Both the position numbers and the translations under genes were made by a program. A stretch of 6,884 bases of DNA, taken from contig USPK01000061.1 in the NCBI GenBank assembly GCA_900556465.1, forward strand, positions 1 through 6,884, read 5' to 3'. Positions within the stretch are counted from its first letter, which is position 1. Every line of letters begins with the position of its first letter. Below the pieces are notes generated by a model. It had not been told where the DNA came from and ran no database searches. It saw only the letters and a list, made by a program, of their open reading frames with translations. This document shows, one piece after another, positions 1 to 5,996 of the stretch. Source of the stretch: an uncultured Prevotella sp. Its GTDB lineage: Bacteria > Bacteroidota > Bacteroidia > Bacteroidales > Bacteroidaceae.

Positions 1-2
1 TG

Positions 3-24
3 AAGGCGCTTAGCGACGCGCCTT
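3..24. repeat. Inverted repeat, possible hairpin at the window edge
   Basis: Perfect 7-base arms AAGGCGC (3-9) and GCGCCTT (18-24) flank an 8-base loop. It lies downstream of the minus-strand protease gene. No T-tract follows on either strand inside the window, so it may be a weak terminator or the edge of something to the left. The rest of 1-133 shows no convincing gene: no usable ORF with family-like sequence is seen on either strand. Confidence 0.3.
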
Positions 25-133
25 AGCCCCGTTGCTGCGGGATGTAGCGGAAGAGGAACGGGTTCGGTCGGCCGGCCGATGAAATGGGGAGTTTTTGTCC
101 CTTCGGCCAGGCGGTCGCCCTCCGGCCCCCGGC

Positions 134-1261
134 CTACGGGTGAAGAAATTCCTTGATGCGTTCGGCCGGAATGCCGAAGTTGAAGTTGTCCGTCATCCCG
201 AGCTTGGCGAAATTAACGGCGACCAGATAGCCCTCGTCGTCGATGACCGGACTGCCGCTCGAACCCTGCAGCGTCGGTATGCTGTAAAGCAGGCGCTGCC
301 CGTCCGGCAGTTGCGTCACCTTTCCGCTGGTCATCTGCACCTTGATGCCCTGGCGCGTGTTGGCCAGGACGAGGCCGGCGTTATAGCCAATCATGTAGAG
401 CTGCTGGTCTATTTTCAGTTCCTCCTGCCCGGCGCCTCCCGTCAGTAATGCGCGGAACCGTCCGGCCGGGGTCGACGTGTCGGCGTCGCCCCGCATCTGG
501 AACACGTGGCAGTGCGCCGGCGTCTGCTTACGCTTCAGCTGGAGCAGGGCCAGGTCTACGTCGGCTTGCTGCGACACGCGGACCACGCTGCAAGGGTTCT
601 TGTCGAGGAAGTCGTGCTCGGAGGTGACAAAGCTACCGTTGTAGGCGATGCCCAGTTCGCAAATCGGCCGGATTCGTATCCGCGCCGGGTCCAGGTTGCC
701 CCTCAGGCTGCTCAGCGAGGCGTCCAGTTCCTGGTACTTCTGGCGCAGCTTCTCCTGTTCGGCGACGATGCTGTTCAGGCGATTCCGGTCGGCGTAGGTG
801 TAACCGTAGTAGTCCGTGTAGTAACAGTCTTGCTTCTGCCTTTCCAACTGGTCGTATTGCGTGGAGAGGTAGGCCATGGCTTCGGCCAGGTATTGCCGCA
901 TCATTTGCATCAGGCGCGCCATGCTTTGGCTCACCAGGTCGGCGTCGATGTCCGGTTGCGCCACGTGGCGGTTGGTCATGAGCGTGCCGTGCTTACCGAC
1001 GAAGAAGGCCGTGCCCGTGATGTAGCTGCGCTGGCGTGCGGCCTTGTCTTCGTCCGGAGTGAGGCCCTCGATGTTTCCGTTTTCGTCGAGGCCGTTAAAG
1101 TAGAGCCGGCTGCCGTCGGGCAACTGGATTTCGTAATAAAAGGCGTTGAGGACGACGACAACGCCGGTCGACGTTTCCTGGAACAGAGCTTCCGCCGACG
1201 GCTTGCGGTGGCAGCCCGTCAGGGAGAGCAGGGCGAGGAGCAGGAAAATAATATTTCTCAT
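134..1261 (-). CDS. Trypsin-like serine protease lipoprotein with helical insertion
   Basis: A 375-residue trypsin-fold (S1-like) serine protease, probably membrane-anchored and facing the periplasm or cell surface. Residues 1-17 form a lipoprotein signal: Met-Arg-Asn, a run of Leu/Ile, then lipobox LTGC with the lipidated Cys at 17. The catalytic triad is readable: His99 in TNRHV after the TGTAFFVG strand, Asp236 in DVDLALLQL, and Ser335 in LQGSSGSPV (GxSGxP pattern). The chain ends with the usual GxxVAVNFA and FGIPAERI strands. Unusually, His and Asp are about 137 residues apart. The insert (about 105-190) is a run of amphipathic, Gln/Glu/Arg/Leu-rich helix that looks like a coiled-coil hairpin. 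Cysteines at 146, 201, 224 and 251 could pair after export. The start at 1261 is fixed by the signal peptide; no Shine-Dalgarno is seen. It lies 113 bases after the M20 gene on the same strand and may be read from the same promoters. The substrate is unknown; a chaperone-protease or a surface-protein role is possible. Confidence 0.85.
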   Translation of the reverse strand: MRNIIFLLLALLSLTGCHRKPSAEALFQETSTGVVVVLNAFYYEIQLPDGSRLYFNGLDENGNIEGLTPDEDKAARQRSYITGTAFFVGKHGTLMTNRHVAQPDIDADLVSQSMARLMQMMRQYLAEAMAYLSTQYDQLERQKQDCYYTDYYGYTYADRNRLNSIVAEQEKLRQKYQELDASLSSLRGNLDPARIRIRPICELGIAYNGSFVTSEHDFLDKNPCSVVRVSQQADVDLALLQLKRKQTPAHCHVFQMRGDADTSTPAGRFRALLTGGAGQEELKIDQQLYMIGYNAGLVLANTRQGIKVQMTSGKVTQLPDGQRLLYSIPTLQGSSGSPVIDDEGYLVAVNFAKLGMTDNFNFGIPAERIKEFLHP

Positions 1262-1357
1262 AAGGCAGTCTCTATCTTCAAGTTCATGTTTACGGAACGG
1301 GCGTCGCGGGTCGGGCGGAGGGCGGACGCGCTACTGTCAGGCAGCGGGCGTAGAGGC

Positions 1358-1373
1358 GGCGCGTCGGTGCGCC
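1358..1373 (-). repeat. GC-rich hairpin just after the M20 stop codon
   Basis: GGCGC (1358-1362) and GCGCC (1369-1373) flank a 6-base loop, one base beyond the M20 stop codon (1375-1377). There is no T-tract after it on the minus strand, so it is not a standard intrinsic terminator. It could protect or attenuate the transcript between the M20 and protease genes, or be chance in GC-rich DNA. Confidence 0.25.
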
Positions 1374-1374
1374 C

Positions 1375-2442
1375 TCAGGCACCGAGCAACTGGCCGTAGA
1401 GCGCGATGGCTTCGCGGATTTCGGCGGGGCGGATGTATTCGTCGGCCGTATGCGAGCGACTGGACTCTCCGGGGCCGAGTTTGAGCGACGGCCATGGCAT
1501 CAGGGCCTGGTCGCTGAGCGTAGGCGACCCGAACGGCCGGCAACCCAGGGCGACGGCGCGGCGTACCAGCGGGTGGTCCGTCGCAATACGCGAGGAGTTG
1601 AGGCGCGTGGACCGCGCTTTCACCTCCGAGTTCACGTTTTGACAGATTTCATCGAGGATTTCCTGATTGGAGTAAAGTTCGTTGCTGCGCACGTCGACGG
1701 TGAACGTACATGTATCCGGGACGACGTTGTGCTGCGTCCCGGCATGAATCACGGTAACGCTCATCTTGACGGGGCCCAGCAGCGGCGACACGCGGGGGAA
1801 GTGGAACGTGCGGAACCACTCGATGTCGGGCAACGCGCGGTAGAGGGCGTTGATGCCTTCCTCGCGGGCAGCGTGGCCCGCCCGGCCCCGGGCCGTCACG
1901 TCGAGCACCATGAGGCCCTTTTCCGCTATGGCCGGTTGCAGCCCCGTAGGCTCGCCCACGACGGCGCAGTCGATGGGCGGCAGCAGGGGCAGGGCCCGTT
2001 CCAGGCCGTCGCGGCCCGAGACTTCTTCCTCGGCCGACGCCAGATAGACGAGGTTCCACGGAGTGTCCGCCTCGTTGCGCAGCAGGCGGAAGGTCTGGAG
2101 CAGGGCGACCAGTCCGCCGCCGCAGTCGTTGCTGCCCAGGCCGTAGAGACGGTCGCCCTCGGCCGTCGGACAGAAGGGGGCGCGCTGCCAGCCCTTGACG
2201 GGGCGCACCGTGTCGATGTGGGCGTTGAGCAGCAGCGTCGGCCGGTCGGGGCGCATCTCGGACAGACACCAGAGGTTGTTCCCTTCACGGCGGGGCGCGA
2301 GGCCCCAATCTTTCAGTTGCTGTTCGATGAAATCGGCCCTTTCGCCTTCCTCGCGGCTGGGCGCGGGGATGCGGATGAGCGACTGGAGCAGTTCGACGGC
2401 CTCGGCGGTCAGTCGGTCGAGCGTTTCGGCATTGGGTTTCAT
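1375..2442 (-). CDS. argE: M20 family metallohydrolase, ArgE/DapE-like deacylase
   Basis: A 355-residue cytoplasmic zinc-dependent amidohydrolase of the M20 family. Expected metal and catalytic residues are present in order: His75 and Asp77 in NAHIDTV, Asp106 in GSNDCGGG, catalytic Glu139 and ligand Glu140 in SAEEEVSG, Glu164 in VVGEPTG, and His331 in SRSHTADEYI. The dimerisation (lid) domain spans about 178-285 and holds RAGHAA with His190. The segments LNSSRI, GSPTLSDQ and RSHTADEYI are, from memory, typical of the Bacteroidota branch annotated as acetylornithine deacetylase. In Bacteroidales this branch is thought to act on N-succinyl or N-acetyl citrulline/ornithine in arginine synthesis; the exact acyl substrate cannot be read from the sequence and no other arg gene lies nearby. 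The start is set at 2442 (MKPNAETLDRL). An in-frame ATG at 2550 would add 36 low-complexity residues and run through the promoter repeat, so I reject it. No Shine-Dalgarno precedes the start. Confidence 0.85.
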   Translation of the reverse strand: MKPNAETLDRLTAEAVELLQSLIRIPAPSREEGERADFIEQQLKDWGLAPRREGNNLWCLSEMRPDRPTLLLNAHIDTVRPVKGWQRAPFCPTAEGDRLYGLGSNDCGGGLVALLQTFRLLRNEADTPWNLVYLASAEEEVSGRDGLERALPLLPPIDCAVVGEPTGLQPAIAEKGLMVLDVTARGRAGHAAREEGINALYRALPDIEWFRTFHFPRVSPLLGPVKMSVTVIHAGTQHNVVPDTCTFTVDVRSNELYSNQEILDEICQNVNSEVKARSTRLNSSRIATDHPLVRRAVALGCRPFGSPTLSDQALMPWPSLKLGPGESSRSHTADEYIRPAEIREAIALYGQLLGA

Positions 2443-2547
2443 GAGTCGTGTCGTTTGGTGAACGAAGTCCGCGCGGGTCCGGCGGCCGGCTGTGCGGCGG
2501 CCTGGCGTTGGGCTCTCAGGTCCGGGTGACGGGCTGACTTCGTGGAA

Positions 2548-2578
2548 CAAAGATAGCGAAAGGCAGGCGGCGGGGCAA
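2548..2578 (-). promoter_or_regulatory. Proximal Bacteroidota-type promoter for the M20 gene (repeat copy 1)
   Basis: On the minus strand a -7 box TATCTTTG (complement of 2548-2555) matches TAnnTTTG exactly. A -33 core TTG (complement of 2576-2578) lies 20 bases upstream. Transcription would begin near 2540, giving a leader of about 100 bases before the M20 start. The -33 core lies within the left arm of a 10-base inverted repeat (2573-2608). Confidence 0.65.
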
Positions 2579-2608
2579 GTAAATGCCTGGTTTTTCCGTT
2601 ACTTGCCC
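2573..2608. promoter_or_regulatory. Inverted repeat over the -33 box, operator candidate
   Basis: GGGCAAGTAA (2573-2582) and TTACTTGCCC (2599-2608) are perfect 10-base inverted arms with a 16-base spacer. The left arm covers the -33 core of the proximal minus-strand promoter. In repeat copy 2 the matching arms are degraded (ACAAG against CTTGCCC), so only copy 1 retains the symmetry. It could be a repressor site or an RNA hairpin; no known operator family is recognised. Confidence 0.4.
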
Positions 2609-2632
2609 GGGCCGTATCCTGTATTCGGGAAA

Positions 2633-2663
2633 CAAAGATAGCAAAAGGCGGGCGGCGGGACAA
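2633..2663 (-). promoter_or_regulatory. Distal Bacteroidota-type promoter for the M20 gene (repeat copy 2)
   Basis: The minus-strand -7 box TATCTTTG (complement of 2633-2640) and -33 core TTG (complement of 2661-2663) have the same 20-base spacing as in copy 1, exactly 85 bases further upstream. A transcript from here would have a leader of about 185 bases that contains all of repeat copy 1. Confidence 0.6.
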
Positions 2664-2763
2664 GGCTGAGCCTGGCTTTTCCATCTCTTGCCCGGGCTGC
2701 CTGTCGACTTCGGGAAACAAGAATACATAATTCGCCGGTTCTGTAAAAAAACGGTTTGAAAAG

Positions 2764-2794
2764 TTTAATATTTGAAATGAAACTCTTATCTTTG
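2764..2794 (+). promoter_or_regulatory. Promoter for the acyl-CoA synthetase-prfB operon
   Basis: A -33-like TTTA (2764-2767) lies 19 bases upstream of a perfect -7 box TATCTTTG (2787-2794), in the most AT-rich part of the intergenic region. The expected start site near 2800 leaves only about 15 bases of leader before the ATG at 2815. A TTTG at 2771 is too close to the -7 box and the one at 2755 too far to serve as the -33 element. Confidence 0.65.
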
Positions 2795-2803
2795 TCCTAT
2801 CGC

Positions 2804-2810
2804 AAGGAGG
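2804..2810 (+). promoter_or_regulatory. Strong Shine-Dalgarno AAGGAGG
   Basis: AAGGAGG at 2804-2810, followed by two more G, ends 4 bases before the ATG at 2815. This is a near-perfect anti-16S match, which is unusual in Bacteroidota, where most genes lack one. It fixes the acyl-CoA synthetase start. Confidence 0.6.
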
Positions 2811-2814
2811 GGCT

Positions 2815-4674
2815 ATGCTGAACAATTGTCATCTATCCGAACTGATTCATTCGCAGGCGCAACGCTACGGCGACCGGCCGGCGCTCAAATACCGCGATTA
2901 CCAGCTGAACCGTTGGGTAGCGGTGTCTTGGCGAGAGTTCTCCAATTGTGTACACCGCGTATCGCGCGCCCTGCTGGAACTCGAAATCGGGGTGCAGGAA
3001 AACGTGGCGGTGTTCTCCCAAAACATGCCGCACTGCCTCTACGTGGACTTCGGCGCCTACGGCGTCAGGGTGGTGACCATCCCCTTCTATGCGACGAGCA
3101 GCGGCGCGCAGGTGGCCTACATGGTCAACGACGCGGAGGTGCGCTGCCTCTTTGTCGGCGAACAGGAACAGTACGACGTGGTGATGGGCGTTATCTCGCT
3201 TTGTCCCACCCTGGAGCACATCGTCATCTTCGACCGCTCGGTGACGCGGCGGCCGAACGACCGGATGTCGATGTACTTCGACGAATTTGTGGCCCTGAGC
3301 GACGGCGACAACCTGAACGAGGAGCTGCGCGAGCGTGCGGCGGGCGTCAGTTACGACGACCTGGCCAACATCCTCTACACCAGCGGGACGACCGGCGCGA
3401 GCAAGGGCGTCATGCTGACCTACGGCATGTATCACGAGGCGTTCCGGGTGAACGACAAGGTGCTGCCGCTGTCGGAGCGCGACGTAGTGCTCAACTTCCT
3501 CCCCTTTACGCATGTATTCGAGCGGGCCTGGTCTTATCTGTGTTTGGCCGAAGGAGCCCGCCTGGCCATTAACCTGCGGCCGACGGACGTGCAGCGCTCT
3601 ATGCAGGAGGTGCACCCGACGTGCATGTGCGCCGTACCCCGCTTTTGGGAAAAGGTATATCAGGGTGTTCAGGACCGGATGGACAACGGCCCGTTTCTGG
3701 AGCGCAAGCTCATTCGCGACGCCATCGAAGTGGGCAGCCGGTGCTGGATAGATTACCGCTCGAAAGGCAAGGAACCGCCACTGGCCCTGCGGCTGAAGTA
3801 CGGCTTCTACAACCGGACTATCGTCAACCTACTGCGCCACATGCTGGGCCTGGAGCGGGCGAACTTCTTCCCCACGGCGGGGGCGACCGTCTCTCCAGCC
3901 ATCGAATGTTTTGTGCATGCGGCGGGTATTAATATGGTGGTGGGCTACGGCCTGACGGAGTCGACGGCCACCGTCTCGTGCGACATTCCGGGACGGCCTT
4001 GCTCGATAGGGTCGGTAGGCCGCCTGATAGAAGGCCTGGAACTGAAGTTCGGCGAACAGGACGAAATCCTGCTCCGTGGGAAAACTATCACGCCGGGCTA
4101 TTATAAAAAGGACTCGACCACGAAGGCGGCGTTCGACGCCGACGGCTGGTTCCACACGGGCGACGCCGGCTACATGAAGGACGGCGAACTCTATCTGAAG
4201 GAACGCATCAAGGACCTCTTCAAAACGTCGAACGGCAAATACATTGCCCCGCAGATAATAGAATCGAAGCTGGTCATCGACAAATACATAGAGCAGGCCG
4301 TCATTGTGGCCGACAAGCACAAGTTCGTCTCTGCCCTCCTGGTGCCGGACTATAAGCTGTTGCGGCGCTACGCGGACGAGCACGGCATCGAGGCCCCGGA
4401 CGACGCCGCCCTGTGCCGGCATCCGGAGATTGTCCGTATGGTGGGCGACCGTCTCGAAATGTTGCAGCAGGAACTGGCTCACTACGAAAAGGTGAAGCGG
4501 TTTATCCTCTTGCCCGAGCCTTTCACCATAGAGAACGGCGAACTGACCAATACGTTGAAAGTGAAGCGCGGCGTGGTGTACGAACGGTACGCCGACGCCA
4601 TCGCGCAATTATATAAGGACGCTGAGGCCGAACAGAAGGCCGCCCAGCAGGAAACGAATAAGACAGAAGAATGA
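2815..4674 (+). CDS. Long-chain acyl-CoA synthetase (AMP-binding)
   Basis: A 619-residue member of the ANL adenylate-forming superfamily, of usual length for a long-chain fatty acid-CoA ligase. It would activate a fatty acid with ATP to an acyl-AMP and then transfer it to CoA, at the inner face of the membrane. Motifs in order: phosphate-binding loop YTSGTTGASKGV (188-199), FLPFTHVFER (228-237), adenine-site GYGLTES (377-383), WFHTGD with Asp450, the hinge LKERIKDLFKTSNGKYI (461-477) where Arg464 and Asp467 fit the usual positions, and the C-terminal LTNTLKVKR with the likely adenylation Lys582. No transmembrane segment or signal peptide is seen; the last 20 residues are a Glu/Gln/Lys-rich tail. 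A strong Shine-Dalgarno and a clear promoter precede it. Its TGA overlaps the prfB ATG, so the two are probably co-translated. The chain length of the substrate cannot be read. It most likely recycles or activates fatty acids for lipids rather than feeding beta-oxidation. Confidence 0.9.
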   Translation: MLNNCHLSELIHSQAQRYGDRPALKYRDYQLNRWVAVSWREFSNCVHRVSRALLELEIGVQENVAVFSQNMPHCLYVDFGAYGVRVVTIPFYATSSGAQVAYMVNDAEVRCLFVGEQEQYDVVMGVISLCPTLEHIVIFDRSVTRRPNDRMSMYFDEFVALSDGDNLNEELRERAAGVSYDDLANILYTSGTTGASKGVMLTYGMYHEAFRVNDKVLPLSERDVVLNFLPFTHVFERAWSYLCLAEGARLAINLRPTDVQRSMQEVHPTCMCAVPRFWEKVYQGVQDRMDNGPFLERKLIRDAIEVGSRCWIDYRSKGKEPPLALRLKYGFYNRTIVNLLRHMLGLERANFFPTAGATVSPAIECFVHAAGINMVVGYGLTESTATVSCDIPGRPCSIGSVGRLIEGLELKFGEQDEILLRGKTITPGYYKKDSTTKAAFDADGWFHTGDAGYMKDGELYLKERIKDLFKTSNGKYIAPQIIESKLVIDKYIEQAVIVADKHKFVSALLVPDYKLLRRYADEHGIEAPDDAALCRHPEIVRMVGDRLEMLQQELAHYEKVKRFILLPEPFTIENGELTNTLKVKRGVVYERYADAIAQLYKDAEAEQKAAQQETNKTEE

Positions 4675-5792
4675 TCACCATTGACCAACTGAAGGACGTG
4701 AAGGACAGGGCCGAGGCCCTGCACCGCTACCTGGACATCGACGCAAAAACCGTACAGCTCGAGGAAGAGCAGCTGCGCACGCAGGCCCCGGGATTCTGGG
4801 ACGACGCGAAGCGGGCCGAGGAACAAATGAAAAAAGTGAAGGGACTCGAGAAATGGATCGAGGGATATAAGAACGTGAAACTGCTGGTCGACGAGCTGGA
4901 CCTGGCTTTCGACTTTCACAAGGACGGCATGGTGACAGAGGAAGAAGTGGACGAGGACTATGCCAAAACGCTCGAGGCCATCGAAGCCCTGGAGCTGAAA
5001 AACATGCTGCGCCAGGAGGAGGACTCCATGGACTGTGTGCTGAAAATCAACTCGGGAGCCGGCGGAACGGAAAGCCAGGACTGGGCTTCCATGTTGATGC
5101 GAATGTACATGCGCTACGCCGAGGCCCACGGCTACAAGGTGACCATCTCGAACCTGCAGGACGGCGACGAGGCCGGCATCAAGACCGTGACGATGGAGAT
5201 AGAGGGGGAGTATGCCTACGGCTACCTGAAAAGCGAGAACGGCGTGCACCGGCTGGTCCGTGTGTCGCCCTACAACGCCCAGGGGAAGCGCATGACGAGC
5301 TTCGCCTCCGTATTTGTCACGCCGCTTGTCGACGATACCATCGAAGTGTACGTAGACCCTTCCAAAATCAGTTGGGACCTGTTCCGTTCGGGAGGTGCCG
5401 GCGGCCAGAATGTGAACAAGGTGGAGACTGGCGTGCGTCTGCGCTACCAGTATAAGGACCCCGATACCGGCGAGGAGGAAGAAATCTTGATTGAGAACAC
5501 GGAAAGCCGCAAGCAGTTGGAGAACCGCGAAAACGCCATGCGCTTGCTGCGTTCACAACTCTATGACCGCGCCTTGCAGAAACGCCGTGCCGAACAGGCC
5601 AAGATTGAGGCCGGGAAAAAGAAAATCGAGTGGGGCAGCCAGATTCGCAGTTACGTGTTCGACGACCGCCGCGTGAAGGACCACCGCACCGGTTACCAGA
5701 CGAGCGACGTCAACGGCGTGATGGACGGGAAGATTGACGGCTTCATCAAGTCCTATCTGATGGAGTTCGCGGGTCAGGAACACAAGGACTGA
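4671..5792 (+). CDS. prfB: Peptide chain release factor 2 (RF2)
   Basis: A 373-residue class I release factor that recognises UGA and UAA stop codons in the ribosomal A site and triggers peptide release. Residues 1-115 form the helical domain 1. The core has the catalytic GGQ at 244-246 within RSGGAGGQNVNK, and the codon-recognition loop at 199-201 reads Ser-Pro-Tyr where E. coli RF2 has Ser-Pro-Phe. The C-terminal part has the typical WGSQIRSYVFDDRRVKDHRT (321-340) and DGKIDGFI. An acidic DPDTGEEEE insertion at about 263-271 replaces the shorter loop of E. coli and fits the Bacteroidota type from memory. The +1 programmed frameshift used by many prfB genes is absent: at the equivalent spot Leu21-Asp22 the codons are CTG GAC (4731-4736), with no in-frame stop. 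The start is the ATG inside the ATGA overlap with the upstream gene; it has no Shine-Dalgarno of its own beyond an A/G-rich run. Confidence 0.95.
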   Translation: MITIDQLKDVKDRAEALHRYLDIDAKTVQLEEEQLRTQAPGFWDDAKRAEEQMKKVKGLEKWIEGYKNVKLLVDELDLAFDFHKDGMVTEEEVDEDYAKTLEAIEALELKNMLRQEEDSMDCVLKINSGAGGTESQDWASMLMRMYMRYAEAHGYKVTISNLQDGDEAGIKTVTMEIEGEYAYGYLKSENGVHRLVRVSPYNAQGKRMTSFASVFVTPLVDDTIEVYVDPSKISWDLFRSGGAGGQNVNKVETGVRLRYQYKDPDTGEEEEILIENTESRKQLENRENAMRLLRSQLYDRALQKRRAEQAKIEAGKKKIEWGSQIRSYVFDDRRVKDHRTGYQTSDVNGVMDGKIDGFIKSYLMEFAGQEHKD

Positions 5793-5850
5793 GCGTCCGC
5801 CCGATTCGTTTCGTGGAATTTTACCTTTTATCCATAAAAACAATACAGCT

Positions 5851-5994
5851 ATGAATCAAAAACACCAGGCAAAACGAAATGCACGCGCTGCGCGTCAGGC
5901 CCGACAGGCGCGGCGCGTGGTGAACGGTATATTTATAGGACTGATTGTCCTGATGGTAGCGGGTCTCTGTCTGTACTACTTCTTCATGAACTGA
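5851..5994 (+). CDS. Small basic single-pass membrane protein, 47 residues
   Basis: An open frame of 47 codons from ATG at 5851 to TGA at 5992-5994. The first 22 residues are strongly basic (MNQKHQAKRNARAARQARQA, then Arg-Arg). They are followed by one hydrophobic segment at about 23-46 (VVNGIFIGLIVLMVAGLC, then LYYFF). The positive-inside rule predicts a cytoplasmic N-terminus and the short tail outside. Evidence that it is real: a coherent charged-then-hydrophobic layout, an A-rich region just before the start (AAAAACAATACAGCT) as in many Bacteroidota genes, and a stop only two bases before the CYTH gene start. Its function is unknown; the basic arm could touch RNA, polyphosphate or membrane lipids. 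It lies 58 bases after prfB and may be part of that operon. A weak -7-like TACCTTTT at 5822-5829 lacks a good -33 partner. Confidence 0.7.
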   Translation: MNQKHQAKRNARAARQARQARRVVNGIFIGLIVLMVAGLCLYYFFMN

Positions 5995-5996
5995 GG

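Larger units (their letters stand above)
2540..2725. repeat. 85-base tandem repeat, two copies plus a remnant
   Basis: Copy 1 is 2540-2624 and copy 2 is 2625-2709, each exactly 85 bases. By hand alignment about 59 of the first 73 positions agree without gaps, and the last 12 are diverged. A third remnant at 2710-2725 repeats the opening TCGGGAAACAA and then decays. Shared blocks are ACAAAGATAGC, GGCGGCGGG, GCCTGG, TTTTCC and CTTGCCCGGGC. Each copy contains a minus-strand promoter. The remainder of the 2443-2814 gap holds no gene: 2443-2539 is a GC-rich M20 leader with no recognised element, and 2720-2814 is AT-rich and carries the rightward promoter. Confidence 0.85.

Noticed and set aside
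1258..1287. A 9-codon minus-strand mini-frame (MNLKIETAL) whose stop overlaps the protease ATG
   Set aside because: It could be a coupled leader peptide, but it is very short, has no ribosome site, shows no repeated regulatory codon, and may be chance.
506..1399. A 297-codon plus-strand open frame opposite the protease gene
   Set aside because: It is antisense to a gene with lipobox and full catalytic triad, and its translation is Val/Arg-rich with no recognisable domain; long antisense frames are common in GC-rich DNA.
1600..1620. Residues ARSTRLNSS in the M20 protein resemble a peptide often seen as an adapter contaminant in databases
   Set aside because: The reading frame is intact on both sides and the RLNSS segment fits the Bacteroidota M20 family, so it looks native.
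1450..2529. A 359-codon plus-strand open frame opposite the M20 gene
   Set aside because: It mirrors the M20 coding sequence, has no domain signature, and would run through the minus-strand promoter copy.
2443..2550. N-terminal extension of the M20 protein to an upstream ATG
   Set aside because: The extra 36 residues are Pro/Arg/Thr-rich, unlike the family, and the start would lie on the promoter's -7 box. The ATG at 2442 gives a normal-length protein.
2540..2725. Repeats considered as a CRISPR array or mobile element
   Set aside because: There are only two full copies with no constant repeat/variable spacer pattern, no terminal inverted repeats, no target-site duplication and no transposase.
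2439..2825. A 128-codon minus-strand open frame across the divergent intergenic region
   Set aside because: It is made of the 85-base repeat read through, giving repeated Pro/Arg/Ser residues; 85 is not a multiple of three, so the copies are read in different frames, and no domain is seen.
5368..5556. Short antisense frame inside prfB and similar frames inside the synthetase gene
   Set aside because: All are shadows of strongly conserved coding sequence on the plus strand with no independent support.
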